Below are positions 35,219-44,151 of a DNA stretch of 64,000 nt, piece by piece. Source of the stretch: Sphingomicrobium lutaoense (lineage in GTDB: Bacteria > Pseudomonadota > Alphaproteobacteria > Sphingomonadales > Sphingomonadaceae); assembly GCF_014195685.1 (NCBI RefSeq), contig NZ_JACICF010000001.1:94992-158991 (forward strand). Reading direction: 5' to 3'. Position numbers and translations under genes: made by a program. The number at the start of each line of letters is the position of its first letter. Position 1 is the first letter of the stretch. The notes under the pieces were generated by a model. The model made no database searches, was not told the DNA's origin, and was given only the letters and a program-made list of their open reading frames with translations.

Positions 35219-36007
35219 CTAGAGCAGGAAGCGGCCCTCGATCACGGTGCGGCACCGGCCCGATAGAGCGAGCCGGTCACCCGAAAGCTGGCAATCGAGC
35301 TGCCCGCCCCGCGCGCTTGCCTGGAAGGCGCTGAACCGGTCGGATCCCAACCTCTTCGCCCAATAGGGGGCCATCGCGGCATGGGCCGCGCCGGTGACGG
35401 GGTCCTCGTCGATCCCGAATCCCGGGGCGAACACCCGGCTGGCGACATCGCAGCCTGTCCCCGGCGCGGTGACGATAATCAGTTGGGGCACTTCGCGCAG
35501 CCGTCCGAAATCGGGGCGGCAGGCGCGCACCTGCGCTTCGTCATCGAGGACGATCAAGAGCGCGTCCTCGGCGCTGGTCGCCAGCAGCGTTTCGGCGGGC
35601 TCGACCCCGAGTGCGGTCACGATGTCGGGCATTCGGTGGGGATTTGTCGCGCGGGCGGCGGGCAGGTCGAGAAGCAGTCGATCCCCGCGCCGCTCGACCG
35701 ACAATTGGCCCGAGCGGGTGGCGAAGGTGACGCGCTCCGAATCGCCGATCACCACATGGCCCGAGGCGATGGTTGCATGGCCGCACAGGTCGACTTCGCA
35801 GCCCGGGGTGAACCAGCGCAGGTCATAGTCGCTGGGACCGTCGGAGGGGCGGAGGAAAGCGGTTTCGGACAGGTTATTCTCGACCGCGATGGCCTGCAGC
35901 ACCTCATCCTCGAGCCAGTCGTCGAGGAGCATGACCGCGGCAGGATTGCCGGTCAGCGGCCGGTCGTCGACGGTGAAGGCATCGACCTGGGTGAAGGGAA
36001 TGTTCAT
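35219..36007 (-). CDS. PhzF family phenazine biosynthesis-like isomerase
   Basis: 262 residues of the PhzF/DapF-like fold. Conserved blocks are VDAFTVDDRPLTGNPAAVMLL, ENNLSETAFL with the catalytic Glu, the RWFTPGCEVDLCGHATIASGHV block and GIDEDPVTGAAHAAMAPYW. No phenazine genes are present, so it is a housekeeping PhzF-like isomerase of unknown substrate. The ATG at 36007 overlaps the stop of the CDF transporter gene as ATGA. Confidence 0.92.
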   Translation of the reverse strand: MNIPFTQVDAFTVDDRPLTGNPAAVMLLDDWLEDEVLQAIAVENNLSETAFLRPSDGPSDYDLRWFTPGCEVDLCGHATIASGHVVIGDSERVTFATRSGQLSVERRGDRLLLDLPAARATNPHRMPDIVTALGVEPAETLLATSAEDALLIVLDDEAQVRACRPDFGRLREVPQLIIVTAPGTGCDVASRVFAPGFGIDEDPVTGAAHAAMAPYWAKRLGSDRFSAFQASARGGQLDCQLSGDRLALSGRCRTVIEGRFLL

Positions 36008-36936
36008 TCGGGGGTCGTATCCTGTCCGGGCTCCTCCAGCCCCTTGGGATCGGGGTGGATGAGCACTTCGGTGCCCGGAAACTGGGCACTGATCTCGGCC
36101 TCGATCTCGTCCATCACGCGATGGGCCTGCTCGACCGTCATCTTGGGATCGAGCCAGATGTGGAATTGCGCGAAATCGACGCCGCCCGAGGTGCGGGTCC
36201 TCAATTCGTGGATACCCTGCATCTCGGGATGCGCCTTCACCATTTCGAGGAAGCGGTCGCGTTTTTCGTCATCCCATTCCCGGTCCATCAGCTGGTCGAT
36301 AGCATGGCTGGCGCCGCGCCAGCCGCCGTAGAGCAGCCACAGCGCGATCGCGATGCCGAAGATGGGATCGGCGAGGCCAAACCCCAGCCACTGGTCAAGG
36401 ACGAGCGCGGCGATGACCGACAGGTTGAGGAACAGGTCGGACTGGTAATGGACATGGTCGGTCATGATCGCGACCGATCCGGTGCGCCGGATCACGCTGC
36501 GCTGGTAAAGGAGCAGGCCCAGCGTCGCCGCGATCGCCAGCACCGACACGCCCACGCCCAGCTCGAGCCCCTCGGTCCGCGTGCCGCTACCGAGCCGGTC
36601 GATGGCGCGCCAGGCGATCCCGATCGCGCTGACCGAGATGAGGACGACTTGGAAAAGGGCGGCAAGCGCTTCGGCCTTGCCATGGCCGAAGCGATGTTCC
36701 TCGTCGGCGGGCATGGCGGCGTAGCGCACGCCGAAAAAGGTGATCAGGCTGGCGATGAGGTCGAGTGCGGTGTCGGCGAGGCTGCCGAGCATCGCGATCG
36801 AGCCGGTTTCGATGCTCGCCCAGGCCTTGAGACCGATCAGGAAAATGGCGACCGTGATGCTCGCGATCGCTGCGCGGGCGGTGAGGCGGGCACGGATGTC
36901 GAGATGTTCCTGCGGGTCGCGGAGCGCTTCGTTCAT
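36004..36936 (-). CDS. Cation diffusion facilitator (CDF) family transporter
   Basis: 310 residues with six membrane helices and a cytoplasmic C-terminal domain. It exports divalent cations by proton antiport. Metal-site residues are visible as SLADTALDLIAS in helix 2 (Asp pair) and TDHVHYQSDLFLNLSV in helix 5 (HxxxD), which fits a FieF-like Zn/Fe exporter. The C-terminal domain has VDFAQFHIWLDPKMTV. It is joined by ATGA to pdxH upstream and to the PhzF gene downstream. Confidence 0.93.
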   Translation of the reverse strand: MNEALRDPQEHLDIRARLTARAAIASITVAIFLIGLKAWASIETGSIAMLGSLADTALDLIASLITFFGVRYAAMPADEEHRFGHGKAEALAALFQVVLISVSAIGIAWRAIDRLGSGTRTEGLELGVGVSVLAIAATLGLLLYQRSVIRRTGSVAIMTDHVHYQSDLFLNLSVIAALVLDQWLGFGLADPIFGIAIALWLLYGGWRGASHAIDQLMDREWDDEKRDRFLEMVKAHPEMQGIHELRTRTSGGVDFAQFHIWLDPKMTVEQAHRVMDEIEAEISAQFPGTEVLIHPDPKGLEEPGQDTTPE

Positions 36937-37508
36937 GGGTAAAGCAGGGTCCGTGTCCAGCTGCCCTCGTCCGTGCGGGTGAAGAGCTGGCGATGATGCA
37001 TCCGGTCCTGCGTTCCTTCCCAGAATTCGATCGACAGAGGCTTGACCGCATAGCCGCTCCAATGCGGTGGGCGGGGAAGGTCGCGGCCCGCATATTCCTC
37101 GTCGAGCGCCGCGATCCTTTCGTCGAAGACCGCGCGGTCGGCCATCGGGCGGCTCTGTTTCGATGCCGAGGCCGCGAGTTGCTTGGCGCGGCCCCGGCTG
37201 GCGAAATAGGCATCGGCCTCCTCGTCGGAAACCGGCCGGACCGGGCCCTCGATGCGGACCTGTCGATAGAGCGATTTCCAATGGAAGCAGAGCGCAGCCT
37301 GCGGATTGACGCTGAGTTCGAGGCCCTTGCGGCTCAAGAGATTGGTGTAGAAGACGAAGCCTTCGGGGCCATGCGCTTTCAGGAGCACCATCCGAACCGA
37401 GGGGCGGCCATTTCCATCGCTGGTGGCGAGTGCCATGGCATCGGGGTCGCTGGGCTCGCCCGCCTTCGCCTTGGCGTACCATTCGTCGAATAAGGCCAGT
37501 GGATCCAT
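36933..37508 (-). CDS. pdxH: Pyridoxamine 5'-phosphate oxidase
   Basis: 191 residues, slightly shorter than E. coli PdxH. It oxidises pyridoxamine or pyridoxine phosphate to PLP with FMN. Motifs seen are GRPSVRMVLLKAHGPEGFVFYTN (FMN binding), the SRKGLELSVNPQAALCFHWKSLYRQVRIEG segment and the C-terminal RPPHWSGYAVKPLSIEFWEG...RMHHRQLFTR. ATG 37508 was chosen over an upstream in-frame ATG as it aligns with DPLALF. It supplies PLP for enzymes such as SerC and SPT in this window. It is divergent from the dnaJ-like gene. Confidence 0.94.
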   Translation of the reverse strand: MDPLALFDEWYAKAKAGEPSDPDAMALATSDGNGRPSVRMVLLKAHGPEGFVFYTNLLSRKGLELSVNPQAALCFHWKSLYRQVRIEGPVRPVSDEEADAYFASRGRAKQLAASASKQSRPMADRAVFDERIAALDEEYAGRDLPRPPHWSGYAVKPLSIEFWEGTQDRMHHRQLFTRTDEGSWTRTLLYP

Positions 37509-37600
37509 GGAGTGTGGCCTATCGGGCAGCGCGGGCCGAGGCAAGCGTCGCCATGAAACCCCTCTGGCCTTTACGCATTGGGTGGGGTTAGAGGAGTCTT

Positions 37601-38548
37601 ATGGACCTATATCAGCAATTGGGTTTGAAACGCGGGGCAAGCGAAGCCGAGATCAAGAAGGCCTATCGCAGTCTGGCCAAGCAGCTTCATCCCGACCGGA
37701 ACAAGGACAATCCCAAGGCCGCGGACCGTTTCGGCAAGGTCACGCAGGCCTATGACATCCTGTCCGACAAGGACAAGCGCGCCCGATACGACCGCGGCGA
37801 GATCGACGAGGAAGGCAATCCGCGCTCGCCCTTCGGCGCAGGCTTTGGGGGAGGCGGCAGCCCCTTCGGTTCGCGCCCCGGCGGGGCCGGCCAGCGCCCG
37901 CCCGGCGGCGGGTTCGATCCGGGCGGGATGGACCCCGATCTATCCGACCTCTTCGAAGGATTGTTCGGCGGAGGCGGTCCGGCCGGGGGTGCTTCGGCGC
38001 GGCGCGGGGGCTTCCGCAGCCGTCCGCCCAAGGGTGCCGACCTTGCCTTCCGCCTGACCGTTCCCTTCGAGGATGCAGCGCGCCGCGAACCCCAGCGCGT
38101 GAAGCTGGGTGCCGGCAAGACGATCGACATGAAGCTGCCTGCCGGGGTCGAGGACGGGACCAAGATCCGTCTCGCCGGGCAGGGACAGGAAGGCCCGGGA
38201 GGCAAGGGCGATGCGATCGTCACCATCCATGTCCGCAAGCATCCCTTCTTCGAACGGGACGGGCATCATATCCGGCTCGACCTGCCGGTGACGATCAAGG
38301 AAGCGGTCGAAGGTGCCAAGGTGCGCGTGCCGACGGTCGATGGCCCGGTGCGCATGACCATCCCCAAGGGATCCTCCTCGGGCACCACGCTGCGCCTCAA
38401 GGAAAAGGGCTTTACCGCCAAGAACGGGGTGCGCGGCGACCAGCTCGTCCGCCTCGAGGTGCAGGTCCCCAAGGATGATCCGGCGCTCCAGAAATTCGTC
38501 GAGAATTGGGACGCGCCGGGGGATGTGCGGGCCAAGCTCGGGGTCTGA
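37601..38548 (+). CDS. DnaJ C-terminal domain co-chaperone (CbpA/DnaJ class II-III)
   Basis: 315 residues. The J domain is at about 3-67 with the HPD tripeptide (LHPDRNK). A Gly/Phe/Pro-rich linker covers about 75-140. There is no zinc-finger; the two C-terminal substrate-binding domains follow, with VPFEDAARREPQRVKLGAGKT and PVRMTIPKGSSSGTTLRLKEKG. It stimulates an Hsp70 ATPase. Its TGA overlaps the next ATG as TGATG. Confidence 0.93.
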   Translation: MDLYQQLGLKRGASEAEIKKAYRSLAKQLHPDRNKDNPKAADRFGKVTQAYDILSDKDKRARYDRGEIDEEGNPRSPFGAGFGGGGSPFGSRPGGAGQRPPGGGFDPGGMDPDLSDLFEGLFGGGGPAGGASARRGGFRSRPPKGADLAFRLTVPFEDAARREPQRVKLGAGKTIDMKLPAGVEDGTKIRLAGQGQEGPGGKGDAIVTIHVRKHPFFERDGHHIRLDLPVTIKEAVEGAKVRVPTVDGPVRMTIPKGSSSGTTLRLKEKGFTAKNGVRGDQLVRLEVQVPKDDPALQKFVENWDAPGDVRAKLGV

Positions 38549-39555
38549 TGAGCGGGCGTTCGCCACAATCCCCCGAGGCGAGGCGCAAGCGGCTCGCGGC
38601 CCTGCACGCGCGCTTCGGCCGGGAAGCGATTGCCAAGCTGCGCGACAGCGACCGTCCCGCCGAAGTCGCCAAGCGCGTTGCGATCGGCGTCTATAACGAC
38701 GGCTTCATCCATGCCGGGAACCTCGCCTACATCTCGCTTCTCGCGCTCTTTCCCTTCATCATCCTCGCGACCGCGGTAGCGACCCTCATCGGCCGCGGCG
38801 GCGACAGCGAAGCGGCGATCTTCACCATCCTTTCCCAATTGCCGCCCAATGTCGCCGAAGTGCTGGCCGAGCCCTTGCTGGAGGTGTCGTCGGGGCGCAC
38901 CGGCCCGCTTCTATGGTTCGGTGCGCTGATCGGGATGTGGACCGCCGCAAGCTTCATCGAGACCATTCGCGAAATCCTTCGCCGCGCCTATGGCATGCAA
39001 TATTCGGCACCATTCTGGGAATATCGGCTCGCCTCGATCGGGTTGATCGTGGGGTCGGTCTTCCTGTTGATGATCGCCTTTGCCAGTGCGGTGACGCTGT
39101 CGAGCCTCCAGCACCTGGTGAATGTCTATCTGCCGATCTCGCAGAATATCGGGGCGGCGCTCGGGCTGGCGCGGATCATTCCCGCGCTCACCCTGTTCGG
39201 GACGATCTACGCGATCATCTTCGCGCTGACGCCGCTGCGCTATCGCAAGCGCGGGTGCCGCAAATGGCCCGGCGTGCTGCTGATCACCATCTGGTGGCTA
39301 CTGACGGTCGAGCTGCTTCCCAACGCGATCGGAGCGTTCGGGGGATATGGGCGCACCTATGGCAGTCTTGCGGGCGTGATGATCACGCTCATCTTCTTCT
39401 ACATCATCGGCTTTGGCGTGGTGATCGGCGCCGAACTCAACGCGGCACTGGCCGATGCGGGGGATAGCGCGCTAAAGGGCGAAAAATATGAGGGGCCCTA
39501 TTCGGACGAACTCGAGGTCGAGGACCCGGGCGAGGACGAAGAGGACCAAGAGTAA
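38548..39555 (+). CDS. YihY/BrkB family inner membrane protein
   Basis: 335 residues. A basic cytoplasmic N-terminus (about 1-45) precedes six hydrophobic segments. The family pattern NDGFIHAGNLAYISLLALFPFIIL and the C-terminal GAFGGYGRTYGSLAGVMITLIFFYIIGFGVVIGAELNAAL block match YihY/UPF0761. An acidic tail ends the protein. It is not an RNase despite old annotations; function is unknown. It overlaps the dnaJ-like gene by TGATG and is 12 bases before fabI. Confidence 0.9.
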   Translation: MSGRSPQSPEARRKRLAALHARFGREAIAKLRDSDRPAEVAKRVAIGVYNDGFIHAGNLAYISLLALFPFIILATAVATLIGRGGDSEAAIFTILSQLPPNVAEVLAEPLLEVSSGRTGPLLWFGALIGMWTAASFIETIREILRRAYGMQYSAPFWEYRLASIGLIVGSVFLLMIAFASAVTLSSLQHLVNVYLPISQNIGAALGLARIIPALTLFGTIYAIIFALTPLRYRKRGCRKWPGVLLITIWWLLTVELLPNAIGAFGGYGRTYGSLAGVMITLIFFYIIGFGVVIGAELNAALADAGDSALKGEKYEGPYSDELEVEDPGEDEEDQE

Positions 39556-39567
39556 GAAGGGATTGGC

Positions 39568-40371
39568 ATGACGGGGATCATGAAGGGCAAACGCGGGCTC
39601 ATCATGGGGTTGGCGAACAACAAGTCGCTGGCCTGGGGGATTTCGAAGAAGCTGGCGGCCGAGGGGGCGGAACTCGCCTTTTCCTACATGGGCGATGCGC
39701 TGGAGAAGCGGGTGCGCCCGCTCGCCGAGGAATTGGGAAGCGACTTCCTCATCGAGTGCGACGTGTCGGACATGGACAATCTCGACCGGGCGTTCGAGAC
39801 CTTGAAGGAGCGGTGGGAGACGATCGACTTCGTGGTGCATGCGATCGGCTTTTCGGACAAGAACGAGCTGCGCGGCAAATATGTCGATACCAGCCTCGAG
39901 AACTTCCTGATGACGATGAATGTCTCGGCCTACAGCTTCGTCGCGGTGGCGCGGCGGGCGCGCGAGATGATGGGGCCGGGCGGGTCGCTCGTCACGCTGA
40001 CCTACTATGGCGCCGAGAAGGTCATTCCGCATTACAATGTCATGGGAGTCGCCAAGGCGGCGCTGGAGACGAGCACGCGATATCTGGCGGCGGATCTCGG
40101 GCCCGAGGGGATTCGCGTGAATGCCATCAGCGCGGGGCCGATCAAGACGCTGGCGGCTTCGGGGATTGGCGACTTCCGCTACATCCTCAAGTGGAACGAG
40201 CTCAATTCGCCGCTGCGGCGCAATGTCACCATCGATGATGTGGGCGGGGCGGGGCTTTATTTCTGCTCCGATCTTTCCGCCGGGGTGACGGGCGAAGTGC
40301 ATCATGTCGATGCGGGCTACCATGTCGTCGGCATGAAGGCCGAGGATGCCCCCGATATCGCCCTCGACTGA
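39568..40371 (+). CDS. fabI: Enoyl-[acyl-carrier-protein] reductase FabI
   Basis: 267 residues. It reduces enoyl-ACP with NADH in type II fatty acid synthesis. The nucleotide site GLANNKSLAWGI, the HAIGFSDKNEL segment and the catalytic Tyr-x6-Lys (Y in PHYNVMGVAK) are visible. The substrate-loop SAGPIKTLAASGIGDF is that of classic FabI, which suggests triclosan sensitivity. A GAAGGG ribosome-binding site precedes the ATG. The next gene starts inside its last codons. Confidence 0.95.
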   Translation: MTGIMKGKRGLIMGLANNKSLAWGISKKLAAEGAELAFSYMGDALEKRVRPLAEELGSDFLIECDVSDMDNLDRAFETLKERWETIDFVVHAIGFSDKNELRGKYVDTSLENFLMTMNVSAYSFVAVARRAREMMGPGGSLVTLTYYGAEKVIPHYNVMGVAKAALETSTRYLAADLGPEGIRVNAISAGPIKTLAASGIGDFRYILKWNELNSPLRRNVTIDDVGGAGLYFCSDLSAGVTGEVHHVDAGYHVVGMKAEDAPDIALD

Positions 40372-40873
40372 GGTCCGGCTGGCGCGGGCGGAGGATCGCG
40401 AAGCGATCGACCATGTCCTGCGAGCCGCCTTCGAGGCGCCTGACGAGGCGCGGCTGGTCGAGAAGCTTGAAGACGCCGGAGATGCGGCGGTGTCGCTTGT
40501 GGCCGAGCAGGACGGAGCGGTGGTCGGTCATGTCCTTCTCAGCCGCATGCAGGCGAGCGCCGACGGCAGGCCGGTGACGGCGATGGCGGTCGGCCCGCTG
40601 GCGGTGCTGCCCGATCGGCAGCGTCGGGGCGTGGGCGAGCGGCTGATGAAGGCAGCGATCATGGCGGCGCGCCAGCTCGAGGTCGAGATCCTCTTCCTGC
40701 TTGGCGAGCCCGACTATTATGCGCGGTTCGGATTTTCATGCCGCGCAGCCCAGGCCTTCGAAAGTCCTTACGGCGGCCCTTATTGGCAGGCGCTGGCGAT
40801 CGACGAACGGCTGGCCGACGCGCACTCCGGCACGGCGGTCCATGCGCCCGCTTTCGCCATGTTCGAGCAGTGA
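40346..40873 (+). CDS. GNAT family N-acetyltransferase (YhbS-like)
   Basis: 175 residues. The GNAT acetyl-CoA-binding motif is VGPLAVLPDRQRRGVGERLMKAAI (about residues 80-103), followed by the LGEPDYYARFGFSCRA segment characteristic of YhbS-like members. It starts inside the end of fabI (26-base overlap in another frame) and its stop overlaps the next GTG. The acceptor substrate is unknown. Confidence 0.88.
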   Translation: MPPISPSTEVRLARAEDREAIDHVLRAAFEAPDEARLVEKLEDAGDAAVSLVAEQDGAVVGHVLLSRMQASADGRPVTAMAVGPLAVLPDRQRRGVGERLMKAAIMAARQLEVEILFLLGEPDYYARFGFSCRAAQAFESPYGGPYWQALAIDERLADAHSGTAVHAPAFAMFEQ

Positions 40874-41235
40874 AGACGCGCCTTGCCCGCTGGGCGAAGG
40901 CGATGCGGCACGGCGTCCTCATCGCCTGGCTGGCCGCGCGCGATCCGCGCACGCCCTTGTTCGCCAAGTTGATCGCGGGCCTGACGGCTGCCTATGCGCT
41001 CAGCCCCATCGACCTCATCCCCGACTTCATTCCGATCTTCGGATTGCTCGACGACCTGTTGCTGGTTCCGGCGGGGATCTGGCTGGCGCTGCTTCTCATC
41101 CCCGATGAACTGGTCGCCGACCTGCGCGCCAAGGCAGAGCAGCAGGCGAGGGCGCCTGCCAGCATGGTCGGCCTTGCGATCATCGTGACGATCTGGGCAG
41201 GCGCGGCCTTCGCGGCGTGGCGCCTGCTTGCCTAG
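40870..41235 (+). CDS. DUF1232 (YkvA-like) membrane protein
   Basis: 121 residues. The DUF1232 motif KLIAGLTAAYALSPIDLIPDFIPIFGLLDDLLLVPAGIW covers residues 35-80, and a C-terminal helix ends the protein. Function is unknown. The GTG at 40870 overlaps the GNAT stop (GTGA); a later ATG is possible but loses part of the basic N-terminus. Its TAG is on the CTAG shared with the convergent methyltransferase gene. Confidence 0.87.
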   Translation: MKTRLARWAKAMRHGVLIAWLAARDPRTPLFAKLIAGLTAAYALSPIDLIPDFIPIFGLLDDLLLVPAGIWLALLLIPDELVADLRAKAEQQARAPASMVGLAIIVTIWAGAAFAAWRLLA

Positions 41236-41960
41236 GGCTTGCGCGTCCCGATCAGCGTTCCCTTTTCGCCGCCCTTCCAAAGGGTGAAGTCGATTTCGGG
41301 ATGTCGAGCGCGCCAGCGGCGGGCGATCATCCGTTCGCCAGGCCGGTTGGCATCGTCGAGAAGGATCGTCGCGCCCGGGTTGAGCTGAGCGAAATGCGTT
41401 TCGGCTGCTCCGCGCGTCATCGGGTGCAGGGTCCAATGCGGTCCGTCGATCACCATCAGGTCGATATTCTCGATCGGCCCGGTATCGTAAAATAGCCCGG
41501 GCCAGCCGCCCGGCGCGGGACGCAGCGGAGCATGGCGGATATCGGCTTCCAGCCCGTGCTGGCGCAGCCATTGGCCGGTCTTTTCGACGAAAGTCACATG
41601 CTGGTCGAAGCTGGTGAGTGTGCCGCCGCCGGCTATCTGAAGCGCCCGCGACATGACCAGCGAAGAGGCCCCGCAGCCGAACTCGATCACTCTCCCTGGC
41701 TTCTTTTCGAAGATGGTGTCGACGATCATGTGCAGGAGACCCGTATCGGCTTTCCACGAACCGAGGTGGGGCAGGGCATCGTGGGGCAGATCGAGCCGTT
41801 CGAGCAGGCGACGCTTTTCCGATTTCGAGCCGCCGCGTAGCGATTTCAGGAGAAAGGGCGCGGTGAAAGGCGCGAACAGGGCAACCATCGCCCGGTCCTT
41901 CCAGCCGACGCGCGCATCGACATCCTTGGGGAGGAATCCGGTCGGCTCGCGAGAAGTCAT
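41232..41960 (-). CDS. Class I SAM-dependent methyltransferase-like protein
   Basis: 242 residues. Motif I is [17 protein letters not shown] near residue 90, the acidic ribose-binding loop is TLTSFDQHV, and [15 protein letters not shown] matches motif IV of O-methyltransferase-like folds. No target specificity is evident. ATG 41960 overlaps the purA stop by ATGA. The stop shares CTAG with DUF1232. Confidence 0.82.
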   Translation of the reverse strand: MTSREPTGFLPKDVDARVGWKDRAMVALFAPFTAPFLLKSLRGGSKSEKRRLLERLDLPHDALPHLGSWKADTGLLHMIVDTIFEKKPGRVIEFGCGASSLVMSRALQIAGGGTLTSFDQHVTFVEKTGQWLRQHGLEADIRHAPLRPAPGGWPGLFYDTGPIENIDLMVIDGPHWTLHPMTRGAAETHFAQLNPGATILLDDANRPGERMIARRWRARHPEIDFTLWKGGEKGTLIGTRKP

Positions 41961-43246
41961 GAGGTGAAGGGGTCGGAGACCAGGATCGTGTCGTCGCGCT
42001 GGGGGCTCGTGGAAACGAGCGCCACCGGGCAGCGGATCAATTCCTCGATACGGCGCACATATTTGATCGCGCGCGCCGGAAGCTCGGCCCAGCTGCGCGC
42101 TCCGGCGGTGGTGCCTTCCCAACCCGCCATTTCCTCGTAAATCGGTTCGACCCGCTCCTGGTCGCGCAGATTGGGCGGGAGATAATCATATTCCATGTCG
42201 CCGATACGATAGCCGACGCAGATCTTGACCGTTTCCATCCCGTCGAGAACGTCGATCTTGGTGAGCGCGATGCCGGTGACGCCCGAGACCGCGACCGATT
42301 GGCGCACCAGCACGGCATCGAACCAGCCGCAGCGGCGCTGGCGTCCGGTCACGGTGCCGAATTCATGGCCGCGCGTCCCGAGCCGCTGGCCGACCTCATT
42401 GTCCTGTTCGGTGGGGAAGGGGCCGGCGCCGACGCGCGTCGTATAGGCCTTGACGATCCCCAGCACGAAGCCTGCCGCGCCCGGCCCCATTCCGCTTCCT
42501 GCGCCGGTGGTCCCGGCGACGGTGTTGGACGAAGTGACGAAGGGATAGGTGCCATGGTCGACGTCGAGGAGGACGCCCTGCGCGCCTTCGAAAAGGATGC
42601 GCCGGCCGCGCCGGCGCGCGGTGTCGAGGTCGCGCCACACGGGCCGAGCGAAGGGCAATACGAAATCGGCAATTTCGCGCAAATCGTCGAGAAGGCGCTG
42701 GCGGTCCACCTTGGGCTTGCCGAAGCCCGCGCGCAGATGATCATGATGCGCGCACAGACGGTCGATCTGACCCTCGAGCTCGCCCAGATGCGCGAGGTCG
42801 CAGACGCGGATCGCACGGCGTCCGACCTTGTCCTCATAGGCGGGGCCGATGCCGCGGCGAGTGGTGCCGATCTTTCCCTTGCCCGAGGCATCTTCGCGCA
42901 GCGCGTCGAGATCGCGGTGAATGGGAAGGATGAGCGGCGCGGTCTCGGCGATCCACAGAAGCTCGGGTGTGATGTCCACGCCCTGCCCGCGCAATTTCTC
43001 GACTTCGGCCTTGAGCGCCCAGGGATCGAGCACCACGCCGTTGCCGATGACGCTGGGCGTACCGGTGACGATGCCCGAGGGCAGCAGCGAGAGCTTGTAG
43101 ACCTTGTCACCGACGACGAGTGTATGGCCGGCATTGTGGCCGCCCTGGAAACGGACGACCAGATCGGCCCGGTTCGCTAGCCAGTCGACGATCTTGCCCT
43201 TGCCCTCGTCGCCCCATTGCGCGCCGATAACGGTGACATTTCCCAT
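41957..43246 (-). CDS. purA: Adenylosuccinate synthetase
   Basis: 429 residues, normal length. It joins IMP and aspartate using GTP in AMP synthesis. The N-terminal [17 protein letters not shown] loop (residues 8-24), [22 protein letters not shown], the [28 protein letters not shown] segment and the C-terminal GPVSTSP-like [15 protein letters not shown] are seen. ATG at 43246 is the family start. It is coupled to the methyltransferase gene by ATGA. Confidence 0.96.
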   Translation of the reverse strand: MGNVTVIGAQWGDEGKGKIVDWLANRADLVVRFQGGHNAGHTLVVGDKVYKLSLLPSGIVTGTPSVIGNGVVLDPWALKAEVEKLRGQGVDITPELLWIAETAPLILPIHRDLDALREDASGKGKIGTTRRGIGPAYEDKVGRRAIRVCDLAHLGELEGQIDRLCAHHDHLRAGFGKPKVDRQRLLDDLREIADFVLPFARPVWRDLDTARRRGRRILFEGAQGVLLDVDHGTYPFVTSSNTVAGTTGAGSGMGPGAAGFVLGIVKAYTTRVGAGPFPTEQDNEVGQRLGTRGHEFGTVTGRQRRCGWFDAVLVRQSVAVSGVTGIALTKIDVLDGMETVKICVGYRIGDMEYDYLPPNLRDQERVEPIYEEMAGWEGTTAGARSWAELPARAIKYVRRIEELIRCPVALVSTSPQRDDTILVSDPFTS

Positions 43247-43335
43247 GGTTGCCAAGCTCCCGGATGTGGTCCGTCCCGCGCCTAGGCGGAACCATGGCCT
43301 TCGTCCAGCACTTCCATGGCCAACAGGAGAGAAGA

Positions 43336-44145
43336 ATGACCGACCAGCCAATGATCGAGCTCAACGATGGCCGCACGATGCCGCAACTGGGTTTCGGCAC
43401 CTACAAGATCGACAATCGCGAGGCTGCGAATGCGGTCCGCACGGCAATCGAAGTGGGCTATCGGCTGGTCGACACGGCTTCGATCTATCGCAACGAGCAA
43501 GGCGTCGGCGAAGGGATGACCGAAGGCGTCTGGCTGACCACCAAGGTATGGAATGACGACCAAGGCCGCCGCGAAGCGCCGCGTGCCCTGGAGGCCAGCC
43601 TCGAGCGATTGGGCCGGAGCCATGTCGACCTGTTGCTCATTCATTGGCCCTGTCCCGACAAGCGCCGATATCTCGAGACGTGGCAGGCGCTCATCGCGCT
43701 GCGCGACGAAGGGCTGGCCAGGTCGATCGGGGTATCCAACTTCATGCCCGAGCAGATCGAGGAACTGGTGCGCGAAACCGGCGTGGTCCCCGCAGTCAAC
43801 CAGGTCGAGTGCCATCCCCGTTTCCAGCAGCGCGAGTTGCGCGCGCTACACGAGCGATATTGCATCGTGACGCAAAGCTGGTCACCGCTCGGACAGGGCG
43901 GCGGACTGGAGGAGGAGACGGTCCAGGCCATCGCGCGGGAGGCCGACCAGTCGCCCGCCGCGGTGCTTCTGCGCTGGCACGTCCAGAAGGGCCTCGCGCC
44001 CATCCCGAAGGCGTCGAGCCAAGCGCATATGGAGGAAAATTTCTCCTGCCTGTCCTTCACGCTCGACGCGGGGCAGATGGCGCGGCTCGACGCGCTCGAC
44101 AGCGAGGACGGCCGCGTCGGGCCGCATCCCGCCAATTTCTGCTGA
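43336..44145 (+). CDS. Aldo/keto reductase (2,5-diketo-gluconate reductase-like)
   Basis: 269 residues of a TIM-barrel AKR. The catalytic tetrad is partly visible: Asp and Tyr in [15 protein letters not shown], Lys in TTKVW, His in LLIHWPCP. The NADPH site is [13 protein letters not shown]. Between VGEGM and TTKVW the loop is about six residues shorter than in DkgB. An AGGAGAG ribosome-binding site precedes the ATG. Substrate is not determinable. It is convergent with serA, 6 bases apart. Confidence 0.92.
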   Translation: MTDQPMIELNDGRTMPQLGFGTYKIDNREAANAVRTAIEVGYRLVDTASIYRNEQGVGEGMTEGVWLTTKVWNDDQGRREAPRALEASLERLGRSHVDLLLIHWPCPDKRRYLETWQALIALRDEGLARSIGVSNFMPEQIEELVRETGVVPAVNQVECHPRFQQRELRALHERYCIVTQSWSPLGQGGGLEEETVQAIAREADQSPAAVLLRWHVQKGLAPIPKASSQAHMEENFSCLSFTLDAGQMARLDALDSEDGRVGPHPANFC

Positions 44146-44151
44146 AGCGGT

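Noticed and set aside
35219-36007. Phenazine biosynthesis
   Set aside because: The PhzF-like gene stands among vitamin B6 and cation transport genes and no other phenazine gene is present.
36937-37482. N-terminal extension of the CDF transporter to about 37482
   Set aside because: The extension is a frame-shifted reading of pdxH. The family start is at 36936, overlapping the pdxH stop.
38548-39555. Ribonuclease BN
   Set aside because: YihY/BrkB proteins were once named RNase BN, but the sequence is a polytopic membrane protein with no nuclease motif.
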